NCBI GenBank assembly: GCA_003170115.1 | Contig: PMZS01000222.1 | Coordinates: forward strand, 15,250-44,732 | Reading direction: 5' to 3' | DNA: 29,483 nt | Source: Spirochaetaceae bacterium | GTDB lineage: Bacteria; Spirochaetota; Spirochaetia; SZUA-6; Fen-1364 | Shown here: positions 22,802-29,483 of the stretch, piece after piece | How positions within the stretch are numbered: position 1 is the first letter of the stretch | How the letters are laid out: each line of letters opens with the position of its first letter | Made by a program: the position numbers and the translations under genes | Notes under the pieces: model-generated | What the model was told of the DNA's origin: nothing | What the model saw: only the letters and a program-made list of their open reading frames with translations | The model's database searches: none

Positions 22802-23815
22802 ATGATGAAGGCGTCAACACGCGTGGCGAACGCTGTCCGGGGTGGACCGACGGATCGCATTCCCGTTTTCCCATCCATGATAAGCGCCGCGATCTCCCTG
22901 CAGCACCGAGACCAGGGGCTTTACTCGACGGATGGCAAATACCTTGCCGAGACGCTGCTTCGCAATCGGGAGATGTTCGACTACGACGGCATTTACGTCT
23001 CTTCGGACAATTGGATCATGTACTCAGGGCTTGGAGGCACAGTTCACTTTCCCGTGGACGGAGAGCCCATTGGAACCGAGATACTGTGCAAAGATCTCGC
23101 GGACTACCGGAAGCTGCGTGTTCCCGACCCCACGTCCGCGGGGCGCATGCCGCTGCTCCTGGAAGCCGCAGGAAGGGTCATGGAGCGGGCCGGAGGGGAC
23201 TATTTCGTGCTGGCGAACATCGATTCGGCGCCCTTCCAACTGGCCGGCATTTTGCGCGGGCTGCAGCAGCTGATGTATGACGTATCTGACAACGGACCGA
23301 TGCTGCATGAAGTGCTGAAGCGCTGCACCGAGGTCGCCATTCGATTCGGCATCGCCATGCGGGAGAAGGCCGGCGTCCCCGCCATTCAATTCGGAGATTC
23401 CATGGCCGGCCTCATCCGGCGCGAGCAGTACGAGGAGTTCTGTTTCCCCTATGAATGCCAGGTCATCCACGCGCTCAAAGAGACGGGCGTGATGGTTTTC
23501 CTGCATGTGTGCGGCGATTCCCGTCACATTCTCGACCTCATGGCGCGATCGGGGGCGGATTGCCTGGAGATCGATGAGGCGGTGGACCTTGCTACTGCAC
23601 TGAAGGTCGCCGACGGTTCGGTCTGCATCCGGGGGAATTTGAGGACCACCCTCTTTCTGGATGGGACGAAAGAGGAAGTCCTGCGCCAGGCCAGGAATTG
23701 CGTGCGGTTGGGAGAGGGGAAACGTTACATCCTGTCCGCCGGATGCGGCATCCCACGACTGGCCCGGATCGAGAGCCTGGCAGCCTTGCGTGAGGCAGTG
23801 GAAAAGCCATGGTGA
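22802..23815 (+). CDS. Uroporphyrinogen-decarboxylase-like methyltransferase (MtaA/MtbA type)
   Basis: A 337-residue TIM-barrel protein of the URO-D superfamily. The zinc-thiol motif of methyltransferases is present: HVCGD (His and Cys ligands) and later SAGCGIP (third Cys). True haem-pathway decarboxylases lack this set, so methyl transfer with a corrinoid protein is the better call. No corrinoid protein is encoded here. In a sugar operon it may take methyl from a methylated sugar or amine. ATG 22801 region gives MMKAST; SD is weak (AAAGGGTAGGG). It overlaps the dehydrogenase gene by 7 bases. Confidence 0.85.
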   Translation: MMKASTRVANAVRGGPTDRIPVFPSMISAAISLQHRDQGLYSTDGKYLAETLLRNREMFDYDGIYVSSDNWIMYSGLGGTVHFPVDGEPIGTEILCKDLADYRKLRVPDPTSAGRMPLLLEAAGRVMERAGGDYFVLANIDSAPFQLAGILRGLQQLMYDVSDNGPMLHEVLKRCTEVAIRFGIAMREKAGVPAIQFGDSMAGLIRREQYEEFCFPYECQVIHALKETGVMVFLHVCGDSRHILDLMARSGADCLEIDEAVDLATALKVADGSVCIRGNLRTTLFLDGTKEEVLRQARNCVRLGEGKRYILSAGCGIPRLARIESLAALREAVEKPW

Positions 23816-24831
23816 AAGTCGCGTTGGCCGGGCTCGGGTTCATGGGCAAGACCCATCTCGGGGCGTATCAGAAGATTCCCGATGTCGAGATTGTCGCGGT
23901 GTGCGATCCTCGAAAGGAGAATCCGAAGGTGATCCGGCTCGAGACCGGCGGTAATATCGCATCAACTTCGGGATCAATCGACTTGAGCAGCGCCCGTGCG
24001 TACAGTGACTACCAGGACATGCTCTCCGCCGGGGGATTCGATTTCGTCGATATCTGCGCGCCGACGTTCCTGCACGCGGACTACACGATACGGGCCCTTG
24101 ATGCGGGGTACCATGTCTTTTGCGAGAAACCGATGGCGTTGAGCGTCGATGAAACGGCGAGGATGCTCGCTCACGTCAAGAAAACAGGAAGGCTTTTCAG
24201 CGTCGGCCAGTGCCTGAGATTCTGGCCTGCATATGCAGATGTCAAGACGCTGATCGATTCGGGCAGATTCGGGCGAGTGCGATATGCCGAGTTCGCCCGG
24301 CTTTCCAGCCCCCCTCGCTGGGCCACCGGCAATTGGATGAACGACAGCCGGTTGTCCGGCAACGCCGCGCTGGATCTGCATATCCATGACGTCGATATGG
24401 TTTTGCACCTCTTTGGGGCTCCCCGCGCCGTCCGATCTCAGGGCGTGAAAGAAATGGATGGAAGCATCTCGCAAATCACGACCTTCTATGAGTATCCGGA
24501 TCTGGCCGTGCAGACGAGCGGCGGCTGGATCTGTTCGGGATCTTTCGGCTTCACCATGCGCGCCCTGTACATTCTGGAGGCAGCGACCATAGAGCTGGAC
24601 TTCACGAAAAGCCCGGTTGTCACGGTCTGTCCCGATTTCGATCCAAAATATCCGCTGCCGCTGGCAGAGGGAGACGGGTACTTCCATGAGCTCAAGGACT
24701 TCGTCGACGGGGTTGCAAAAGGGCAGCTCTCGGGCATCGTCACCGGTCGTTCAGCCGCAGAGGCCGTCAAGCTGTGTCTGCTGGAAATCGAATCCGTGAA
24801 GGACGGAAAGAGAAAGAGATTCAGGAAGTGA
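23809..24831 (+). CDS. Gfo/Idh/MocA-family NAD(P)-dependent dehydrogenase
   Basis: A 340-residue oxidoreductase. The Rossmann motif GLGFMGKTH (8-16) binds NAD(P), CEKPMAL holds the conserved Lys of the active site, and GNAALDLHIHDVD carries the catalytic Asp-His pair. Members oxidise sugars, inositols and sugar acids. Linked to a DegT aminotransferase, it could form or reduce the keto intermediate. It overlaps the methyltransferase gene at its start and, at its end, overlaps by 11 bases the stop of the convergent permease gene, with no room for a terminator between the operons. Confidence 0.92.
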   Translation: MVKVALAGLGFMGKTHLGAYQKIPDVEIVAVCDPRKENPKVIRLETGGNIASTSGSIDLSSARAYSDYQDMLSAGGFDFVDICAPTFLHADYTIRALDAGYHVFCEKPMALSVDETARMLAHVKKTGRLFSVGQCLRFWPAYADVKTLIDSGRFGRVRYAEFARLSSPPRWATGNWMNDSRLSGNAALDLHIHDVDMVLHLFGAPRAVRSQGVKEMDGSISQITTFYEYPDLAVQTSGGWICSGSFGFTMRALYILEAATIELDFTKSPVVTVCPDFDPKYPLPLAEGDGYFHELKDFVDGVAKGQLSGIVTGRSAAEAVKLCLLEIESVKDGKRKRFRK

Positions 24832-24849
24832 TGGAGAGCACCATCCCCT
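24821..24849. repeat. 29-bp repeat partner of 14292-14320
   Basis: Here the sequence is the real shared 3' end of the dehydrogenase (plus) and the permease (minus). The 28/29 match at 14292 is therefore probably a stray copy of this end. Confidence 0.7.
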
Positions 24850-25648
24850 GAATGAAAAATTTTCGAAGCACAACGAACAGCAGGATCGTGGGAATCGAGG
24901 TGAAGATGACCGCGGTCATGATCCAGGGGATGTTCCCGCCGCCGTAGCCCGTCATCGTCGCCACTGCCACCATGATGGGCCGCACGCTCTGGGCGCGGGA
25001 GAGGACCATGCCGAAGAGGAGGTCGTTCCAGATCCAGGTGGCCTGGAAAAGCGCAACAACCGCGGTGGGCGCCAGGGACTGCGGGAGGAAGACCGAGATG
25101 AACGTGCGTGCGGGACCGCAGCCATCCAGCTTTGCCGCCTCCTCGATCTCGCGCGGGATCGTCGTGTAGAAGCCCCGGTAAACGAAAAGGCTGAAGGGGA
25201 TGCAGATAGCTGAATAGATGAGCACCATGCCCGTACGTGTATCGTAGAGGTTCAGGGTATTGAAGAGCCTGTACACGGGGATCAGGTACATCTGAAACGG
25301 GAACAGCGTGCCGCTGTAAATGATCAGGAAGAGCGCGAAGTTGAACTTCGGGCGGAGGCGGACGATGCTGAAGCCCGCCATGGAGGCCGCGATGATCACG
25401 ACCACGGTGCCTGCGGCGGAATACATCAGGGAATTGCCGAGGTTGTCCAGGAGCCGGTACTGGGCGATGACTGTGACAAGGTTCTTGAAGAAATAGATCT
25501 GCGTGGGAAGCTGGTAGAAGGTCTGGGACACGAAATCCTCGGAGCTCTTGAACGAGACGAGGAATGAGCTCACTACGGGGAGCAGCCACATGAGCGTGAG
25601 AAGCACCAGGACGGCGTAGACGGGAGCCTTTCTGAGCCAGCGTGTCAT
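24821..25648 (-). CDS. Sugar ABC permease, MalG-type (second system)
   Basis: A 275-residue permease, last gene of the minus-strand operon. It starts MTRWLRKAPVYAVLVLLTLMW with one membrane segment, and the EAA loop reads PREIEEAAKLDGCGPARTF. It ends RKFFIQGMVLSITS, a variant of the MalG tail. ATG 25646-25648. It lies 16 bases after the MalF-type gene. Together they transport the sugar bound by the lipoprotein at 26600. Confidence 0.93.
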   Translation of the reverse strand: MTRWLRKAPVYAVLVLLTLMWLLPVVSSFLVSFKSSEDFVSQTFYQLPTQIYFFKNLVTVIAQYRLLDNLGNSLMYSAAGTVVVIIAASMAGFSIVRLRPKFNFALFLIIYSGTLFPFQMYLIPVYRLFNTLNLYDTRTGMVLIYSAICIPFSLFVYRGFYTTIPREIEEAAKLDGCGPARTFISVFLPQSLAPTAVVALFQATWIWNDLLFGMVLSRAQSVRPIMVAVATMTGYGGGNIPWIMTAVIFTSIPTILLFVVLRKFFIQGMVLSITS

Positions 25649-25664
25649 GCCTGCACAACCCCTC

Positions 25665-26537
25665 TCAATAGTAGAGCATGTCGCGCTTGGTCATGCGCCT
25701 GATGTACGCGGCGGAGATCAGGATGACGATCAGGGACAGGACCACCGAGATCGCCGCGCCGTACCCCATGTGGAACAGCGTGAAGGTCTCACGGAACATC
25801 GATATGGCCAGGGTCTCCGACGAGGAATACGGGCCGCCCCGGGTCATGACGTAGATGATGTCGAAGACCTTGAACGAGTTCACCATCGCCATTGTGATGA
25901 CCACGGTCGTGATGGGAGCGAGCATCGGGAACTTCACGTGTACGAAGGTCTGCCACTTGTTTGCCCCATCTATGATGCACGCCTCGATGGGGTCCCGGGG
26001 AATAGTTCCCAGGCCCATGAGGAACATCACCATGTTCGTCCCAAGCTGCTGCCACGTCCAGGCGAAGATCATGGAGAAAGTGTTCAGGGGGACGCTCGTG
26101 AGGTAGGAGGGCTTCAAAGGAATGCCCAGGAGCGCAAGAACGCCGTTCAGAACCCCGAGCTCCCTGCCCAGCATGTAGGTCCAGATGATGCCGGTGGCGA
26201 CGAAGGAGATGGTGAGGGGGATGAAGAAGACGCTCTTGAAGAAGTTCTCCCCCCGCAGTCCGGTGACGAAGACCGCCACCACGAGGCCGCCGAGGGCGGG
26301 GAACACCAGTGTGAAAACCACCCAGATCACGGTGTTCAGCATGGAACCGGCGATCACCGGGTCCGTGAACATCGCCAGGTAGTTCTTCAACCCGTTGAAG
26401 AGAGGGGGGCTGATCCCGTCCCACTTGAAGAAGCTGTAGTACACGTTCTGCATCATGGGCAGAACGAGCAACGCCACCACGAGCGCAAACGCGGGAAGGA
26501 TGAACACATAGCTCACGATCGTGTCGCGTGTTTTCAG
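25665..26537 (-). CDS. Sugar ABC permease, MalF-type (second system), possible CTG start
   Basis: About 290 residues with six membrane segments; EAA loop PIEACIIDGANKWQTF and the conserved RGGPYSSSETLAISMF near the end. The first usual start (GTG 26514-26516) begins right at the first membrane segment and has no SD. Reading upstream, CTG 26535-26537 has GGAGG (26544-26548 on this strand) at spacing 6 and adds a normal basic N-terminus (LKTRDTIV). I take CTG as the likely start, with GTG as fallback. It follows the binding-protein gene behind a stem-loop. Confidence 0.88.
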   Translation of the reverse strand: MKTRDTIVSYVFILPAFALVVALLVLPMMQNVYYSFFKWDGISPPLFNGLKNYLAMFTDPVIAGSMLNTVIWVVFTLVFPALGGLVVAVFVTGLRGENFFKSVFFIPLTISFVATGIIWTYMLGRELGVLNGVLALLGIPLKPSYLTSVPLNTFSMIFAWTWQQLGTNMVMFLMGLGTIPRDPIEACIIDGANKWQTFVHVKFPMLAPITTVVITMAMVNSFKVFDIIYVMTRGGPYSSSETLAISMFRETFTLFHMGYGAAISVVLSLIVILISAAYIRRMTKRDMLYY

Positions 26538-26557
26538 GAAAATCCTCCGGTGAAATA

Positions 26558-26581
26558 GAGAGGCGCCACGCGGCGCCTCTC
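26558..26581 (-). terminator. Perfect stem-loop between binding protein and permease genes
   Basis: The 10-base arms GAGAGGCGCC and GGCGCCTCTC pair fully around ACGC. On the transcribed strand it is followed by TATTTC, a weak T-run. It probably stabilises the binding-protein message and trims readthrough into the permeases. Confidence 0.75.
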
Positions 26582-26599
26582 AGGTGTATTCCTGGGAAT

Positions 26600-27850
26600 C
26601 TACTTCTTTGCGGTCGCCCAGTAGTCGTCGGCGATCTTATCCAGGTCAGCAAGAACAGTGTCGACTGAGCTCGGTTTCAGGATAAACTCGGCGAACTTGT
26701 CCACGGCCTTCTCGCAGATTGCCGTGGGGGTCGCTTCCCAGTACCGGTTGAGCACCTGGTAACCGTCGTTGATGGTCTTGGCGAAATTCACCTTGCTCGC
26801 CGGCAGGAAGCTCGAGTCCGACTTCGCGTTGGCCGGGTACTGGTTCAGCATCTTGGCGAATGCCGCGTTGCCTTCGGGCCCCATCCACCAGTCCACGACC
26901 TTCTTTGCCGCCGCCAGGTTCGGCGCCTTTGCCGAGACGACGATCGGGCTGGCTTCCATGATGACAACCTTGCCCGCCGAGGCGTTCACCGGCGGCATCA
27001 CGAAGATGTCGGCCTTGTCGATGGCCACGCCGCCGCCCGTGAGGACGGAGAGGTACCAGGACCCGCAGGGGATCATGGCCACTTTGCCCGCGTTGAAGAG
27101 GCGCGGCCCGTCGGCGAACAGGTCGGTGGACGGATCGGTGAAGTAGCCCTTGGCGATCATGTCTGCCCATACGGAGAAGGCCTTTTTCACGCGCGGGTCG
27201 GAATACTTGGCCCTTCCTTCGCAGAGGTCGACGTACAGCTTGGGATCCTGGCGGGCGACCATCTCTTCGAAGAGGATGAACGTCGGCCAGCGCTGCTGGA
27301 CGGATTCCAGCATCGGGGTGATCTTGTTCTTCTTCAGTGTATCGCAGACTTTCAGGAACTCATCCCAGGTGGTGGGAACCTTCAGGTTGTACTTCGCGAA
27401 GACGTCCTTGTTGTACCAGACGCCCCAGTACTCCACCACGTCCGCCATGCCGTACACCTTTCCATTGAAGGTGAATGCATCACGCAGGCCCTGGGGATAC
27501 TCGGCCTTATGCTTGTTCCACAGGTCGGTGAGGTCGGCAACAAGGCCGTTGTCGATAAGGTCCTTCATCCGGTAGGTCGACCACCAGGTGAAGAGGTCCG
27601 GCGCCTTGGAGGTGGGCAGCGCCGCGCGAACGGCGGCCTGGAAGACGTCAGTGGTCGGGTACGGCGATTGGGTAAACCCGACGCCGATGGCGGCCTTGGC
27701 CTGCTTGCCCAGGTCCTCGAAGAACGGCACGTAGTTGGGGTTTCCGCCCTTGTCGTGCATCAGCACGAGATTCGTCGGTTTTGCCGCGCAGCCCGCGAGA
27801 AGCAGCGCGCCGGCAACAACGCATAGCATGAGTCCCATCATTTTCCGCAT
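26600..27850 (-). CDS. Sugar ABC transporter substrate-binding lipoprotein (family 1)
   Basis: A 416-residue binding protein. The signal ends LLLAGC with lipidated Cys21. Family 1 features follow: APDLFTWWSTYRMKDLIDNGLV, NGKVYGMADVVEYWGVWYNKDVF, PTTWDEFLKVC and the C-terminal FAEFILKP. Its first gene position, strong SD (AAGGAGG) and promoter suit high expression. LacI control from the divergent gene at 28041 is expected. The sugar is unknown. The window has no ATPase for this system either. Confidence 0.94.
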   Translation of the reverse strand: MRKMMGLMLCVVAGALLLAGCAAKPTNLVLMHDKGGNPNYVPFFEDLGKQAKAAIGVGFTQSPYPTTDVFQAAVRAALPTSKAPDLFTWWSTYRMKDLIDNGLVADLTDLWNKHKAEYPQGLRDAFTFNGKVYGMADVVEYWGVWYNKDVFAKYNLKVPTTWDEFLKVCDTLKKNKITPMLESVQQRWPTFILFEEMVARQDPKLYVDLCEGRAKYSDPRVKKAFSVWADMIAKGYFTDPSTDLFADGPRLFNAGKVAMIPCGSWYLSVLTGGGVAIDKADIFVMPPVNASAGKVVIMEASPIVVSAKAPNLAAAKKVVDWWMGPEGNAAFAKMLNQYPANAKSDSSFLPASKVNFAKTINDGYQVLNRYWEATPTAICEKAVDKFAEFILKPSSVDTVLADLDKIADDYWATAKK

Positions 27851-27876
27851 AGAATCCTCCTTGCAGTTTGACGCTA

Positions 27877-27905
27877 TTTTTACCCGAGCAGGAGTCTGCT
27901 GTCAA
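27877..27905 (-). promoter_or_regulatory. Promoter of the minus-strand sugar operon with candidate operator
   Basis: On the minus strand TTGACA (27905-27900) is followed after 17 bases by TAAAAA (27882-27877). The inverted repeat AGCAG-GAGT-CTGCT (27887-27900) fills the spacer, an ideal place for LacI-family repression. SD AAGGAGG precedes ATG 27850. Confidence 0.6.
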
Positions 27906-27980
27906 GGTTCATTCCTTCTTTTTATCATTTTTTAATCACTTGGCCAGCCCATATAGCCTTGCTTTATCAACTATGTCTGC

Positions 27981-28009
27981 TTGACAACCGCCTTGCCGCG
28001 AGGTTAAAT
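27981..28009 (+). promoter_or_regulatory. Promoter of the LacI-family gene
   Basis: TTGACA (27981-27986), 17-base spacer, TTAAAT (28004-28009). The start point would be near 28016. The 8-base TGATTAAA at 28011-28018 has an inverted mate TTTAATCA at 27931-27938, a possible second operator pair in the shared intergenic region. Confidence 0.55.
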
Positions 28010-28040
28010 ATGATTAAATTTCAGCACGAAAGCTGGTGCC

Positions 28041-29057
28041 GTGTCTCACGCTCGACTGAAAGACATCGCGAAAAAGGCGAAGGTGTCCGTCGCCACCGCG
28101 TCCCTGGTTCTCTCCGGCAAGGGGAGGATATCAGAGGAGGTCCGCGGCAAGGTGCGTGACACCGCGGATCTGCTGGGCTACCGGCCAAGGCGGGTGACTC
28201 GCGCCCCGGCCGCCGCATCGGCCAGCCTCGGGATCCTCCACGCGGAGGACCGGCAGTACGAGTGGCATTTCATCAGGCCCACCATCCTGGAGCTGGAACG
28301 TTCCATGCGCCAGAGAGGGCACGTGCCGGTGCTGATACCGGCGAGCACCCGGGCGGACCCCGACAAGGTCGTACGGTACGTCGTGGAGTCGGGCGTGGGA
28401 GCTGTGTTTGCCCTGCAGATGTCGGATGGCGCGGTGTTCGCCGAGTTGCGCGCGCGCGGCATCCAGGTGGTCGTGATCAACAACAGCGGCTTCCAGGCCC
28501 GATTCCACTCGGTGTGCGTGGACGATTTCCAGGGGGCCTACGAGGGAACCCTTTCCCTGCTGTCCCTGGGCCACCGGTCACTGGCATTCGTGGAGTACGA
28601 GCGGCCGGAATCGCCCAGCGTCGTGGCCGACAGGTTCATCGGTTTCCGAAAGGCGCTGGAGGAGCATCGCGTCGGGTTTTCACCGGAGAGGCGGATCACG
28701 GTTCCGTTCATGGATGCGAAGAGGCTGGAAAAGAAACTGGCCGCCCTGTTCAAGCGATCCGAGAGGCCGACGGCGATATTCGCGCACGACGACTACCTCG
28801 GCCTGTACGTGATCGACGCGCTGGGCAGGCTGGGACTTTCGGTGCCGCGGGACGTGTCCCTGGTGGCACCGGGGGACGTGCTGGACTACAGCCTTCCCCT
28901 CATGCCGCAGATCACGACGATGCGGATCGACACGACTCTCCTGGGCAGGATTGCGGCGAATCTCATGTTCGACCGGATGCGGAATACCGACTCCGATGTG
29001 CACGTGCTGAAGGTGAAGGAACAGCTGGTGCGGCGCATGTCGTGCAGACAGGTGTGA
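28041..29057 (+). CDS. LacI-family transcriptional regulator
   Basis: A 338-residue repressor. The N-terminal helix-turn-helix (LKDIAKKAKVSVATASLVLSG, residues 6-26 in part) is followed by the hinge GYRPRR and a periplasmic-binding-like sensor domain (LGILHAED, SVCVDDFQGAYEGTLSLLSLGH, FAHDDYLGLYVIDALGRLGLSVP). It starts at GTG 28041; no strong SD is seen. It is divergent from the sugar operon at 27850 and so is its probable repressor. The next gene starts 11 bases downstream and may be co-transcribed. Confidence 0.92.
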   Translation: MSHARLKDIAKKAKVSVATASLVLSGKGRISEEVRGKVRDTADLLGYRPRRVTRAPAAASASLGILHAEDRQYEWHFIRPTILELERSMRQRGHVPVLIPASTRADPDKVVRYVVESGVGAVFALQMSDGAVFAELRARGIQVVVINNSGFQARFHSVCVDDFQGAYEGTLSLLSLGHRSLAFVEYERPESPSVVADRFIGFRKALEEHRVGFSPERRITVPFMDAKRLEKKLAALFKRSERPTAIFAHDDYLGLYVIDALGRLGLSVPRDVSLVAPGDVLDYSLPLMPQITTMRIDTTLLGRIAANLMFDRMRNTDSDVHVLKVKEQLVRRMSCRQV

Positions 29058-29068
29058 GGAGGAATGGG

Positions 29069-29483
29069 ATGACGTCTCGGGAGAGGGTGTACCAGGCATT
29101 CGCGCACAGGCAGCCGGACACGGCGCCGATTGACTTCTCGGGACACAGGTCCTCGGGTATCGCGGCCCTGGCCTATCGGGGTCTCAGGTCGCACCTGGGC
29201 CTGCCCCCGCTGCCGGTGCGGGTGTACGACCCGATACAGCAGCTGGCGATCGTGGACGAGGACGTCCTGCGGCGCTTCGGCGTGGACACCGTGGAGATGG
29301 GACGGGGCTTCAGCCTCGACAGCCGCGACTGGCAGGAGTGGACGCTGCCGGACGGCACTCCGTGCCTGATGCCTTCCTGGGTGAAGCTGGAGCGCATGAC
29401 GGGGGAGTGGGTCATGAAGTCCGGAGCCGGCACCGTGCTCGGGCGCATGCCGGATGGCGCGCTGTACTTCGAGCAGGTGAACT
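29069..29483 (+). CDS. Uroporphyrinogen-decarboxylase-like protein, 5' part (cut by window end)
   Basis: The frame runs open to the window end (138 codons). It begins MTSRERVYQAFAHRQPDTAPIDF, the usual N-terminus of URO-D-like proteins in sugar loci, followed by a long loop with LRRFGVDTVEMGRGF and LPDGTPCLMPSWVK, also typical. The SD AGGAGG (29057-29062) lies 6 bases before the ATG. The zinc motif would be beyond the window, so methyltransferase or other activity cannot be judged. It is the second family member beside a sugar ABC operon here. Confidence 0.82.
   Translation, partial: MTSRERVYQAFAHRQPDTAPIDFSGHRSSGIAALAYRGLRSHLGLPPLPVRVYDPIQQLAIVDEDVLRRFGVDTVEMGRGFSLDSRDWQEWTLPDGTPCLMPSWVKLERMTGEWVMKSGAGTVLGRMPDGALYFEQVN

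Overview
The window is bacterial DNA, mostly GC-rich and densely coded, with overlapping operons, ATG/GTG starts and good Shine-Dalgarno (SD) sites. My best guess is a free-living or gut spirochaete (Spirochaetota). The hints are the sugar-binding protein with a mature start in the GNKEA style, carbohydrate ABC operons with no ATPase gene, ROK and LacI regulators beside them, and an Rhs tip domain like ones I associate with treponemes. This assignment is inference; there is no rRNA or other marker gene here.

Region 1 (1-6.2 kb) is an accessory island of defence and addiction genes, many broken. It holds a DNA methyltransferase with an HNH nuclease, a beheaded XRE regulator, a MazF-type toxin-antitoxin (TA) pair with an in-frame TGA in the toxin, a severed Rhs tip with a small lipoprotein, a second decayed copy of the same TA pair, a RelB-like antitoxin without a clear toxin, and a HigA-like regulator. 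A 396-bp direct repeat (2801-3196 and 5029-5424) and a 67-bp hairpin repeat (4910-4976 and 6145-6211) tie the island together. The second hairpin copy lies at the promoter of the next operon.

Region 2 (6.2-11.8 kb) is a complete branched-chain amino acid/amide-type ABC transporter in the order livG-livF-livH-livM-livK, then a terminator-like stem-loop and a creatininase-family amidohydrolase. Region 3 (11.8-14.3 kb) has a Phd/VapC-type TA pair, a nucleotidyltransferase fragment, and a minus-strand pair encoding a dolichol/phytol-kinase-like enzyme and a DUF92 (VTE6-like) membrane protein. That pair could phosphorylate an isoprenoid alcohol twice.

Region 4 (14.3-24.8 kb) is a ROK regulator followed by a long plus-strand catabolic operon: an uncharacterised barrel-like protein, a DegT/DnrJ aminotransferase, a neutral-ceramidase-like hydrolase, a sugar ABC system (binding protein and two permeases), a uroporphyrinogen-decarboxylase-like methyltransferase and a Gfo/Idh/MocA dehydrogenase. 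The set suggests uptake and dismantling of an N-acylated amino sugar or aminocyclitol, perhaps methylated.

Region 5 (24.8-29.5 kb) is a convergent second sugar ABC operon on the minus strand, a divergent LacI regulator, and the start of another uroporphyrinogen-decarboxylase-like gene cut by the window end. Each of the three binding-protein genes is followed by a strong intergenic stem-loop. No rRNA, tRNA, CRISPR array or intact insertion sequence was seen.
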